A DNA stretch of 23,770 bases from Desulfobacteraceae bacterium UBA5852 (GTDB lineage: Bacteria; Desulfobacterota; Desulfobacteria; Desulfobacterales; UBA5852). Numbering within the stretch: position 1 is the first letter of the stretch; each line of letters opens with the position of its first letter. Positions 1 through 7,024 of the stretch are shown here, in pieces. Under the pieces are notes generated by a model. The model made no database searches. It was not told the DNA's origin and worked only from the letters and a program-made list of their open reading frames with translations. Location: positions 1 through 23,770 of the forward strand of contig DJGG01000213.1 in assembly GCA_002432195.1 (NCBI GenBank). Reading direction: 5' to 3'. Position numbers and translations under genes: made by a program.

Positions 1-635
1 GCCAGCGGGCCCCGCCGCGCCAGGCAGGCGATCAGGTGCCCGTGGGCCAGCAGCTTCCGCCGTTCCAGCGCCAGGCCCGCGCCGGCCAGGAGGGCGGCAA
101 CGCCCCCCCGGAAGAGAAAATCACGGTAATGCCGGAAGTGCGCCCGACCGGCGGCCCGCTCCACGGCCAGGGCCAGCGCCTTGGCCGCCAAACCCCGCAA
201 GGTCCGGGTATCCCCGGCGTGGTGCTCGATGAGCAGCAGTCTTCCATCGCCCCTGAGCACGCGCGCCATCTCCCCCATCACCTCCGGCCGATGTTCCGGG
301 GGCATTTCGTGCAGGGTGAGCACGGCGCGCACCAGGTGGAAAGTGTCCCCCGGAAAGGGGAGGCAGCCGGCGTCGGCGCGTCTCAGGCCCGCCCGGGCCC
401 CCAGGCTCCGGTGGGCCTGCCCCAGCATGGCCGGCGAGGTATCGACCCCGTAAACCCGGCATCCGGCCTCCAGATACGCTTCCAGGCCGGCACCGGTGCC
501 GCATCCCACGTCCAGGACCCGCATGCCGGTTACCGGGGGAAACAGCCGCCGGCCCACGGCGTGCAGGCCTGCGTTGGCCGGGTCGATGAAGGCCCGATAG
601 CCGCGGGCGATTCGGCGGTAGGCATCGCCGGGCAT
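1..635 (-). CDS. Class I SAM-dependent methyltransferase, 3' end outside the window
   Basis: Reading the minus strand from ATG at 635 gives an open frame of 211 codons that reaches the left edge without a stop, so the C-terminus is missing. Residues 40-48 read VLDVGCGTG, the glycine-rich SAM-binding motif I of Rossmann-fold methyltransferases; an acidic motif II follows (VYGVDTS) and a post-motif (FHLVRAVLTLHEMP) typical of UbiE/Methyltransf_11 proteins. The methyl acceptor cannot be told. An AAGGA sequence just upstream of 635 supports this start. It lies 44 bases after the lipase-like gene on the same strand and is probably the last visible member of that operon. The two overlapping frames covering the same bases lack any family motif. 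Confidence 0.88.
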   Translation of the reverse strand, partial: MPGDAYRRIARGYRAFIDPANAGLHAVGRRLFPPVTGMRVLDVGCGTGAGLEAYLEAGCRVYGVDTSPAMLGQAHRSLGARAGLRRADAGCLPFPGDTFHLVRAVLTLHEMPPEHRPEVMGEMARVLRGDGRLLLIEHHAGDTRTLRGLAAKALALAVERAAGRAHFRHYRDFLFRGGVAALLAGAGLALERRKLLAHGHLIACLARRGPL

Positions 636-679
636 GTCCCATCCTTCCCGTCTTCGGCCGGCCGCACCCGCTGCCGGCC

Positions 680-1357
680 TCAAGGCGCCGCCGGAGGGCC
701 GAAGTGACCGGTGCGCAGGAAGCACACCGTCTGGCGCAAGGCCTCGGGGTGCCGCATGATGAAGGCGTGCGTCGCGTGAATCACCCGGAAGTCCGCCATG
801 CCCGCCACCCGGCTGCGTTTCACGGCCACGCGCCCGTCGTTGGGCCCCGGAATGATGAGGGCGCCGATGGGATCCAGGGCGCGATCACCGGCGATCACCC
901 CCAGTTCGAAAGTCACCGGCCCCAGTTGCCGCGGCAGGCTGCGGCCCCGGGTGCCCATCTGTCCGGCGGCCAGTCCCAGGAGCCGATGAAACCACGCGTA
1001 GCGCCCCAGGGCATCCACCACCTCGCTGCCGCCGTTGGGGGGGCTGAGCATCACCACCCGCCCCGCCTCCGGGATGCGCTGGCACGCCAGGAACCAGCGC
1101 ACCAGCAGGCCCCCCATGGAGTGGGTCACGAAATGCACGCGCGCAGCGCCCTCCCGCCGGCAGGCCTTCAGCACGGGAGGCAGGCAGGCCGCCGCCAGGC
1201 ATTGGATTTGCGCTTCGCGGGAAGGGTAGCCCGGGTTGTGCACCCGGTAGCCGGCCGCCGACAAGCACCGCTCCAGCTTGCCCATGGAACGCCGCGTGCG
1301 GCCCAGGCCGTGGAGCAGAACCACGTGCTCCCGCGGAGCCGGCACGTCAGCCCTCAC
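680..1357 (-). CDS. Lipase/esterase-like alpha/beta hydrolase
   Basis: A 225-residue protein starting at GTG 1357, with GGAGG seven bases upstream. It has an HGLGR oxyanion-hole motif at 16-20, the nucleophile elbow THSMGG with Ser80, a likely acid residue in GPNDGR and a likely catalytic His in IHATHAF, so a complete Ser-Asp-His triad is plausible. The pattern is that of small cytosolic triacylglycerol lipase/PGAP1-like esterases; no signal peptide is seen. The true substrate is unknown. Its start overlaps the end of the TPR-like gene by 11 bases, which suggests translational coupling, and the methyltransferase follows 44 bases later. Confidence 0.87.
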   Translation of the reverse strand: MRADVPAPREHVVLLHGLGRTRRSMGKLERCLSAAGYRVHNPGYPSREAQIQCLAAACLPPVLKACRREGAARVHFVTHSMGGLLVRWFLACQRIPEAGRVVMLSPPNGGSEVVDALGRYAWFHRLLGLAAGQMGTRGRSLPRQLGPVTFELGVIAGDRALDPIGALIIPGPNDGRVAVKRSRVAGMADFRVIHATHAFIMRHPEALRQTVCFLRTGHFGPPAAP

Positions 1358-1700
1358 CGGCGTCCTCCGGCCCCCCGGCAGCCAGCCGGCGCTCCAGGGC
1401 CTCCATGGCCCGATCGATATCCAGGGGCAGGCCCTGGTGTGCCCCCACCTTCCAGTAGCGCGAGTGCTTCTTCATCAGCGCCTTGGCCAGGCCATAGGTT
1501 TCCAGGGCCCGGCGGGACTGCCCCAGCTCGGTCTCCAGCTCGGCCTGCTGGCACAGGAGCATGGGACGCAACTGCTCCCGGGGCGCAAGCCGGGCGGCGG
1601 CGCGCATGGCCTCCAGGGCCTTGGCCGGCAACCCCGCCCGGCGCAGCCGCTGCGCCCGGCGGCGGAAGTGCCCGCTCCGCATGGCCTGAAACCAGTCCAT
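1347..1700 (-). CDS. Small TPR-like helical protein
   Basis: A 117-residue protein from ATG 1700. It is rich in Ala, Leu and Arg, and contains two helix-turn-helix units of tetratricopeptide character: AGLPAKALEAMRAAARLAP at about residues 22-40 and a unit around ELGQSRRALETYGLA at about 58-72. It has no catalytic motif or membrane segment, so a scaffold or partner role is the most that can be said. It sits between the CMD-like gene (57-base gap) and the lipase-like gene (11-base overlap) on the same strand. The Shine-Dalgarno candidate GGAGG is 13 bases from the ATG, longer than usual, so the start is only moderately sure. Confidence 0.7.
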   Translation of the reverse strand: MDWFQAMRSGHFRRRAQRLRRAGLPAKALEAMRAAARLAPREQLRPMLLCQQAELETELGQSRRALETYGLAKALMKKHSRYWKVGAHQGLPLDIDRAMEALERRLAAGGPEDAGEG

Positions 1701-1757
1701 GGATCGGCGACGTCCTCCAGGAAAGGGGACCCGGGGCCAACGCCCGCGGCCCGTGGT

Positions 1758-2114
1758 TCAGTCCAGACGCCCGAAAACGGCTTCCATCACCTGGAGCGCG
1801 AAGCGCGCCGACACCGTGGCCGGCCCTCCGCCCATCTCCATGCCCACCTCCACGGCCTCCAGCACTTCCCGCAGTCCGGCGCCCGCCTGGGCGGCCTGCT
1901 CGATATGCCACTGCATGCAGGACTCGCAGTTCATCTGCACGGAGATGCCCACGGCGATCAGCTCCTTGGTCTTGCGGGGCAGGTGTCCGTCGGCAAACGT
2001 GGCGCTCTCCATCTGGGTGAAGGCCTGGTACACCTTGGACGGGAGGGTCTGCAGTTTCTGGTGGGCCCACTTCCGCGTGCGGGTCAACTCATCCAGCTTG
2101 TCACGATTCACCAT
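1758..2114 (-). CDS. Carboxymuconolactone decarboxylase (AhpD-like) family protein
   Basis: A 118-residue protein from ATG 2114, chosen because GGAGG lies eight bases upstream; longer in-frame extensions have no such signal. It carries the CMD/AhpD redox signature: Glu51, then eleven residues, Cys63-x-x-Cys66 and His70 (NCESCMQWH). In AhpD this set transfers a proton and forms a disulfide during peroxide reduction; many family members are of unknown substrate. The helical flanks (HLPRKTKELIAVGISVQ and GAGLREVLEAVEVGMEMGG) are typical, and the length fits single-domain members. It is the first gene of the minus-strand run that continues into the TPR-like protein, lipase and methyltransferase. 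Peroxidase partners (AhpC) are not nearby, so the redox role is inferred only from family. Confidence 0.92.
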   Translation of the reverse strand: MVNRDKLDELTRTRKWAHQKLQTLPSKVYQAFTQMESATFADGHLPRKTKELIAVGISVQMNCESCMQWHIEQAAQAGAGLREVLEAVEVGMEMGGGPATVSARFALQVMEAVFGRLD

Positions 2115-2746
2115 GTGGGGCCTCCATGCCATTTCCCCCGGCCGGGGCCGGCCGGCAGGGCGCTCGCGGGCTCTTGCCGGCACATGGCCGCGCGGCCTGC
2201 CCCGGAGCGGGAGGGGTCCGACGGCCAGGATGGGCGCAAAGCCCGGGCAGCGGTGGAGTGGGACAACCGCTGTCCTTGGGGCGCCGTGGCCGTGCGTGGG
2301 GATCTTATAGCCTTCCCGGCCCTCCCGGTGCAACGCCAATCCACGGGCGCTCGGCACCGCGGCGGGGCCGGGGGCAGCGGCAATGCCGGGAAGGCCGTGA
2401 GGGAAACCGGAATCCGAACGGGCGGGGATTTGCAGCGGAGGCCAAAGCGGGCGGCTCAGTCATCCGTATCGCGGGGATGCCCGGGCCCCTGGCGGGGCGC
2501 CTCGCGACGGTCGTTGCCACACCGCCGGTCGCCGCCGGAACGCCGCTCTGGAACGTGCACGGTATAGGAAAACCGCCGCCGTTCGATGCCCGAACGACGG
2601 CCGCCGTTGTCCCAGAGCTTGGCCTCCATGGCGATGTCCTCTCAGCGGTACCGGATGGATGCGGGGGCTTCCTGACGGCCAGAATCGCCAGGCGCCAAGC
2701 TAACAGAAAAATCAATGGGTTTCAAGGACGCGCGCCGGAACGACGG
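2115..2746. other. Intergenic stretch without a convincing gene
   Basis: About 630 bases between the CMD-like gene and the stop of the exported protein. Open frames exist on both strands (for example minus 2305-2715) but their translations are Arg/Pro/Gly-rich, show no domain, have no ribosome-binding site and look like by-products of high G+C. A promoter candidate lies at 2304-2333. On the minus strand after the exported gene there is a short T-run near 2710, but no good stem before it. Confidence 0.6.
2304..2333 (-). promoter_or_regulatory. Possible sigma-70 promoter for the CMD-TPR-lipase operon
   Basis: On the minus strand TTGCAC and TATAAG are separated by 18 bases. The -10 matches five of six consensus bases, the -35 three of six. 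It would leave a leader of roughly 180 bases before the ATG at 2114. Confidence 0.4.
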
Positions 2747-3295
2747 TCACGACCCCGGCATCCGCAGGCGGCGCACGGCCGCCAGGCCTTCGAACGGGGC
2801 GGCGAAGGGAAAATCCGCCTGGCTGCCCCCGAAGACCACCTGACCGGCGAAAACCACCGGCGCCCGGTAGAGCATGAAGACCACGTCGAAAAGGCGCCGG
2901 TCGCCGGGTCGATCGAAGGCCCGCACGGTCACGGCATCCATGGGCTCGTAGGAACGGCTGCGGCCGTAATGGACATGGGGGTTGGCGACGCTGAAAAAGC
3001 CCACCACGTGCTCGCTTCCGCTGACCACCCGGGCCAGAAGGTCCTCCGGCCGGTAGCTTCGCCCCACCTCCGCGGCCTGCAGGTCGATCACGGCCACGAA
3101 GAGCCCGCAAGGCAGCACCCACTCAGCCCCGCCGGCGCCCTTGCCCACCGAGAAGGCTTCGGCGGGACTCCCGGCGCCCAGCAGGACCAGCGCCATCAGG
3201 AACACTCTGCCGCCGGCCCGGAGCCTCCCGGCGGCCGGCCACCGGGAGCGAAAACACCCGGGTATTCCCGGGGCCGCGGAAAACCGCGGCTTCAC
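2747..3295 (-). CDS. Putative exported protein of unknown function
   Basis: I do not recognise this family. From GTG 3295 it is 182 residues. The N-terminus is Arg-rich, followed by a hydrophobic core (VFLMALVLLGAG) and an Ala-x-Ala signal-peptidase site (PAEA/FSVG), so the mature part is about 135 residues. The mature part is beta-rich, with one Cys and repeated hydrophobic strands (LFDVVFMLYRAPVVFAG). The start is uncertain: GTG 3295 includes the positive n-region a signal peptide needs, but codon choice in its first 25 codons is poorer than downstream, and GTG 3205 or ATG 3196 are alternatives; none has a strong ribosome-binding site. It lies downstream of dctP on the same strand with a gap of about 290 bases, so co-transcription is possible but not shown. 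Confidence 0.6.
   Translation of the reverse strand: MKPRFSAAPGIPGCFRSRWPAAGRLRAGGRVFLMALVLLGAGSPAEAFSVGKGAGGAEWVLPCGLFVAVIDLQAAEVGRSYRPEDLLARVVSGSEHVVGFFSVANPHVHYGRSRSYEPMDAVTVRAFDRPGDRRLFDVVFMLYRAPVVFAGQVVFGGSQADFPFAAPFEGLAAVRRLRMPGS
3257..3289. repeat. Two tandem perfect hairpins
   Basis: CCCGGG-TATT-CCCGGG (3257-3272) is followed directly, after one base, by CCGCGG-AAAA-CCGCGG (3274-3289). Each is a six-base self-complementary arm repeated around a four-base A/T-rich loop. They fall at the 5' end of the exported-protein gene, either in its first codons (start 3295) or in its leader (start 3205), and could affect translation initiation or act as attenuator. Confidence 0.6.
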
Positions 3296-3441
3296 GGCGA
3301 GGCTGCCTGAGGTCGGTGGGTGCGGACGCATTTGGCCGCACTCAAGCAAAAGCCGTACCGCCATCGCCGAGGACCGTTTCGGCCACGGGTGTGTGCCGAT
3401 CAACCCGCCGTAATTTTTAGCGTATTTACCAATGGAGGCAT

Positions 3442-3475
3442 CCACGGTCCCGGGGCCCGGGCACCCCGGGGGTGG
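3442..3475. repeat. GC-rich hairpin downstream of dctP
   Basis: CCAC, three bases, CCCGGGG, an eight-base loop, CCCCGGG, one base, GTGG. The stem is seven plus four base pairs with a small internal loop. It lies 113 bases beyond the dctP stop and may end or stabilise the TRAP transcript, but no T-run follows on either strand, so it is not a classical intrinsic terminator. Confidence 0.45.
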
Positions 3476-3587
3476 ATAGTTGGTTTCTCAGGTGGGAATT
3501 GTCTCTGGGCAAAGTTTTCGCCACCCGCCGGCATGCCCGGGCCCCCCGCCGATCCGGGCCCGGGCGCACGTAGCGGCGCCCCGGCCG

Positions 3588-4694
3588 TCAGCTCTTTTTC
3601 AGTTGGTACTCGTCGGCGATCACCTTGAAGTAGGCGCTGTCCGCCACCGTCCCCCAGATGCCCACCTGGGCCTTGAATTTCTTGTAGGCGTCGTGAACCT
3701 TGCGGGACATGGGATCCTTGTCGGCCTCCTCCTCGAGGGTCTCCTCGGCCATCTTGCGCAGGGCGTCCATCATGGCCTCGGGGAACTGGAGCAGATTGAC
3801 GTTGTGGTCCGCGATCAGGCTCTGCAGGGCCGCGCCGTTGCCGGCCTCGAATTCGCAAAGGCTCCAGAGGTTGGTCTCGGCGGCCACCGTGTCCAGGATC
3901 AGCTGCAGGTCCCTGGGCAGGCCCTCGTAAGCCTTCTTGTTGAACATGACCTCCAGGCAGGTGCCCGGCTCGTGCCACCCCGGGTAGTAGTAGTAGGAGG
4001 CGGCCTTGTAGAAGCCCATGCGCAGGTCGTGCAGGGGACCGACCCACTCGGTGGCGTCGAGCACCCCGCGCTCCAGGGAGGTGAAAATCTCGCCACCGGC
4101 CAGCAACACCACGGTGCCGCCGGCCTTGGCCACTACCTTGCCCCCCAGGCCCGGGATGCGCATCTTGAGCCCCTTGAAGTCGTCGATGGTCTTCATTTCC
4201 TTGCGGAACCAGCCCCCCATCTGCACCCCCGTGTTGCCCTGGGGACGCGGGATCACATTGAACGGCGCGTAGACCTCCTCCCAGAGCTGAAGCCCGCCGC
4301 CGCTGTAAAACCAGGCGTTGATCCCCTGGGGGTTGAACCCGAAGGGCACGGCCGAAAACCACTGGGCGGCCGGCACCTTCCCGGCCCAGTAATAGCCGGC
4401 GCCGCTGCCGCACTCCACCGTGCCGTCGGAAACGGCGTCGAAGACCCCCAGGGCCGGCACCAGCTCGCCGGCGGCGAAGACCTGGATCTTCATGCGGCCT
4501 TCGGAGACTTCTTCCACCCGCTTGGCAAAACGGTCCGCCCCGGTCTGGAGCACGGGCATGTTGGGTGGCCAGGTGGTGACCATTTTCCACTGGTACTTGG
4601 GCTGGGCGATGACCGCCGGAGCGCCCAGCGCGGAAGCGGCAACGGCGGCAGCCGCTGCGGTGCCTGTTTTGGTGAGGAACTCGCGTCGCTTCAT
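3588..4694 (-). CDS. dctP: TRAP transporter solute-binding protein, DctP family (TakP-like)
   Basis: A 368-residue periplasmic binding protein from ATG 4694, preceded by AAAGGA and GAGG sequences. The N-terminus has a twin-arginine signal (RREFLTK at 3-9, Ala-rich h-region, likely cleavage after VIA at about 30), so it is probably exported folded. The mature part has the DctP fold hallmarks: FAAGELVPALGVFDAVSDG, the conserved ligand Arg in MRIPGLGG (Arg179), and a TEWVGPLHDLRMGFYKAA segment. Together with the following YYYYPGWHEPG this matches the 2-oxoacid/lactate group (TakP) rather than the C4-dicarboxylate group; that assignment is from memory of family patterns. It delivers a carboxylate to DctQM. 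It is the third gene of dctQMP, 139 bases after dctM, and is usually made in excess of the membrane subunits. Confidence 0.95.
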   Translation of the reverse strand: MKRREFLTKTGTAAAAAVAASALGAPAVIAQPKYQWKMVTTWPPNMPVLQTGADRFAKRVEEVSEGRMKIQVFAAGELVPALGVFDAVSDGTVECGSGAGYYWAGKVPAAQWFSAVPFGFNPQGINAWFYSGGGLQLWEEVYAPFNVIPRPQGNTGVQMGGWFRKEMKTIDDFKGLKMRIPGLGGKVVAKAGGTVVLLAGGEIFTSLERGVLDATEWVGPLHDLRMGFYKAASYYYYPGWHEPGTCLEVMFNKKAYEGLPRDLQLILDTVAAETNLWSLCEFEAGNGAALQSLIADHNVNLLQFPEAMMDALRKMAEETLEEEADKDPMSRKVHDAYKKFKAQVGIWGTVADSAYFKVIADEYQLKKS

Positions 4695-4833
4695 GCCTCG
4701 TTATTCCTTTCTGGGTTGCGTGTTAACGCCTAAAGATGCGGCGGGGGCGGAGGCCGACCACCGGAAGTCCCCCGACGCTTCCAGCCGGCGCAGCGCCGCC
4801 GGATTTGGCTTGCATCCGCTCGGCGAAGGGCTG

Positions 4834-6165
4834 TCAGCCCCCGAAAACCGCCTTGGGCAGCCAGGTCACCAGGATCGGGAAGAAAACCACGATCAGCAGG
4901 CCCAGCAGTTGCATGAACACAAAGGGGATAATCCCCCGGTAGATGTCTCCCGTGCTGATCTCCGGCGGGGTGACGGCTTTCAGGTAGAAAAGCGAGAAGC
5001 CGAAAGGCGGCGTCATGAAGGAGGTCTGCAGGTTGACCGCGATGAGGACGCAGAACCAGAGGGGATCGAAGCCGAACTCGATCATGATGGGCGCCAGCAC
5101 CGGCACGTGGATAAAGGTGATCTCGATAAAATCGAGGAAGAAGCCGATGACGAAGATGATGCCCATGACGATGGCCAGCACGGTCCACTGGCCGTAGTGG
5201 TGGGAGAGGGTCCCCAGGAAGCCCCGCACCAGGCTGTCCCCGCCCGTGCCCCGAAAGACGAGGCCGAAGGCCGCCGCCCCCACCAGGATGATGAACACCA
5301 TGCAGGTGAGCTGCATGGTGGAATCCATCACTTCCCGCAGGATCGCGTAGCTGAAGCGTTTGTTGGCCACCGTCAGCAGGGTGGCTCCCACGGCGCCCAC
5401 GGCGGCGGCTTCGGTGGGCGAGGCGATACCGGCGAAGATCGACCCCAGCACGGCCAGCATCAGGAAGAGAGGGGGAAACAGCGCCCGGGTCACCCGCCGC
5501 GCGAACTCCCGGGCGCTGATGGCCGCCAGCTCGGCCCGGGGAATGGCCGGCGCCCACTTGGGCACCAGCAGGGAGACCACCAGGATGTAGACAATGTAGA
5601 GGACCACCAGCAGGATGCCCGGCAGCACGGCCCCCATGAAGAGGTCCCCCACGGGAACCCCCACGATATCCCCGATGAGCACCAGCACGATGCTCGGGGG
5701 GATGATCTGCCCCAGGGTGCCGGAAGCCGACACGGTGCCGCAGGCCAGTTCCTTCTGGTAGCCGCGCTTGAGCATGGTGGGCACGGCCAGCAGGCCCATG
5801 GTGACCACGGTGGCCCCCACGATCCCCGTGGAAGCCCCCAGCAGGGCCCCCACCACCACAACGGAAACCGCCAGGCCCCCGCGGATGCGGCCCAGCAGCA
5901 GGCCCATGGTGTCCAGGAGTTCTTCGGCCAGTCCGGAGCGCTCGAGCATCACCCCCATGAAGACAAACAGGGGCACGGCCAGCAGGGTCACGTTGGTCAT
6001 GACCCCCCAGATGCGTAGGGGCAGCAGGTTGAAGAACCCCCAGCCGAAGCCGATCAACCCGAAGCACAGGGCGGTGCCCAGCAGGGTGAAGGTGACGGGA
6101 AAACCCAGCATCAGGAGAACGGTCAAGGCCAGGAACATCCACCCGGGCAAATACTCCATGAACAT
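4834..6165 (-). CDS. dctM: TRAP transporter large permease, DctM
   Basis: A 443-residue integral membrane protein, the usual length for DctM. It has about twelve hydrophobic segments from residue 10 to the C-terminus, and the family motifs GALLGASTGIVGATVVTMG, SASGTLGQIIPPSIVLVL and GIASPTEAAAVGAVGA, which line the sodium and substrate sites in the TRAP fold (ArsB/NhaD superfamily elevator transporters). It imports the ligand captured by DctP using an ion gradient. Its ATG at 6165 shares one base with the dctQ stop (TGATG), so the two membrane subunits are translationally coupled. dctP follows 139 bases later. Confidence 0.96.
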   Translation of the reverse strand: MFMEYLPGWMFLALTVLLMLGFPVTFTLLGTALCFGLIGFGWGFFNLLPLRIWGVMTNVTLLAVPLFVFMGVMLERSGLAEELLDTMGLLLGRIRGGLAVSVVVVGALLGASTGIVGATVVTMGLLAVPTMLKRGYQKELACGTVSASGTLGQIIPPSIVLVLIGDIVGVPVGDLFMGAVLPGILLVVLYIVYILVVSLLVPKWAPAIPRAELAAISAREFARRVTRALFPPLFLMLAVLGSIFAGIASPTEAAAVGAVGATLLTVANKRFSYAILREVMDSTMQLTCMVFIILVGAAAFGLVFRGTGGDSLVRGFLGTLSHHYGQWTVLAIVMGIIFVIGFFLDFIEITFIHVPVLAPIMIEFGFDPLWFCVLIAVNLQTSFMTPPFGFSLFYLKAVTPPEISTGDIYRGIIPFVFMQLLGLLIVVFFPILVTWLPKAVFGG

Positions 6166-6695
6166 CAGTGGGGTCCCTCCGCTTCCGCCTCACGGCCGAG
6201 AATGACGAGCAGGCTCCGCAGGCCCAGCGCGAGCCCCTGGAGGGCGATGAGCCCGAAGCCTGCCGGAATGCAGGCCTTGAGCAGAAAGCGGTAGGGGATG
6301 CCCCCCGGGTCCGGGGAGCCTTCCAGGATTTTGAAGGAGTTGACCACGAAATGCCACGAGGTGGTGACGATGAGGTAGCAGCCGGGCAGGAGAAAAATCA
6401 GGACGCCCAGAAAGTTGATCCAGGCCCGGGCCTTGGGGGGGAGCTGCTGGTAGAAGATATCCACCCGCACGTGGCCGTCCTTCATCAGCGTGTAGCCGGC
6501 CCCCATCAGGAAAATGAAAGCGAAGAGATGCCACTCCAGCTCCTGCATGAAGACGAAGCTCATCCGGAAGGTGTAGCGCATGACCACATCGATGAAGACC
6601 ACGGCCACCACCAGGGCGGTGGCCCAGGCCACGATGGCGCCTACCCAGATGTTCAGCCGGTCGATGGCCCGGCACAGGCGCTGCAGCATCTTCAT
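6165..6695 (-). CDS. dctQ: TRAP transporter small permease, DctQ
   Basis: A 176-residue protein from ATG 6695 with four hydrophobic segments: about residues 14-38 (IWVGAIVAWATALVVAVVFI), 48-66, 85-108 and 135-160. RMSFVFMQELEWHLFAFIFL and the GHVRVDIFYQQL segment are typical of DctQ, the scaffold subunit that binds DctM. An in-frame ATG at 6812 would add 39 Pro/Arg-rich residues absent from the family and is rejected, although it lies only about 14 bases after the predicted transcription start. First gene of dctQMP; a strong promoter is at 6833-6861, giving a leader of about 130 bases to ATG 6695. The ribosome-binding site at 6695 is weak. Confidence 0.93.
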   Translation of the reverse strand: MKMLQRLCRAIDRLNIWVGAIVAWATALVVAVVFIDVVMRYTFRMSFVFMQELEWHLFAFIFLMGAGYTLMKDGHVRVDIFYQQLPPKARAWINFLGVLIFLLPGCYLIVTTSWHFVVNSFKILEGSPDPGGIPYRFLLKACIPAGFGLIALQGLALGLRSLLVILGREAEAEGPH

Positions 6696-6832
6696 GGATC
6701 TGCCATCTCGAACTGCCGGCCATGGGTGCGCTGAACGGAGAAGGGGGGCATACGGCCGCATCGGCGGAAGGGGCGGCAGGCACCGGCCTTGCCAGCCCCA
6801 TGGGAGCGGCACCCCGAGCGCAAGACCGCTAT

Positions 6833-6861
6833 CCTATAAGCCCGACCGGAGCCTCTGTCAA
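6833..6861 (-). promoter_or_regulatory. Sigma-70 promoter for dctQMP
   Basis: On the minus strand TTGACA (perfect -35, 6856-6861), 17-base spacer, TATAGG (-10, 6833-6838). Transcription would start near 6826 and read into dctQ. This is the best promoter match in the window. Confidence 0.75.
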
Positions 6862-6910
6862 CATTTGAATTGCCTTCATTCCACGGCGCCCGGGTTCCTC
6901 CCTCCGCGTT

Positions 6911-6943
6911 CCCGGCGGCCGGGGGTGCCCGGCGGCCGCCGGG
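6911..6943. repeat. 16-base palindrome with a direct half repeat, candidate operator
   Basis: CCCGGCGGCCGCCGGG at 6928-6943 is a perfect palindrome. Its first ten bases also occur at 6911-6920, giving two direct copies of CCCGGCGGCC spaced 17 bases apart start to start. It lies in the divergent dctQ / glycyl radical activase region, just upstream of a possible plus-strand -35. It may be a regulator site, or only a GC-rich coincidence. Confidence 0.45.
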
Positions 6944-6949
6944 CCGCGA

Positions 6950-6978
6950 TTTACAGCCCCGCCCGGCTGTGGTAGGTT
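6950..6978 (+). promoter_or_regulatory. Weak candidate promoter for the glycyl radical operon
   Basis: TTTACA (five of six), 17-base spacer, TAGGTT (three of six). It ends 46 bases before the activase ATG. The -10 is poor, so an activator or another sigma factor may be needed. Confidence 0.3.
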
Positions 6979-7024
6979 CCGGACCGGCTGCGGCGCGGAT
7001 CGGCCGCTGCCCTCCGGGGGTCCC

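Noticed and set aside
2305..2715. Possible minus-strand gene in the large gap
   Set aside because: The protein starts MIFLLAWRLAIL, mimicking a signal, but the rest is Pro/Arg-rich low complexity with no ribosome-binding site; not supported.
4420..6018. Plus-strand frame rich in His, Gln, Asp and Glu opposite dctM
   Set aside because: It is the complement of the hydrophobic codons of dctM; no domain or ribosome-binding site.
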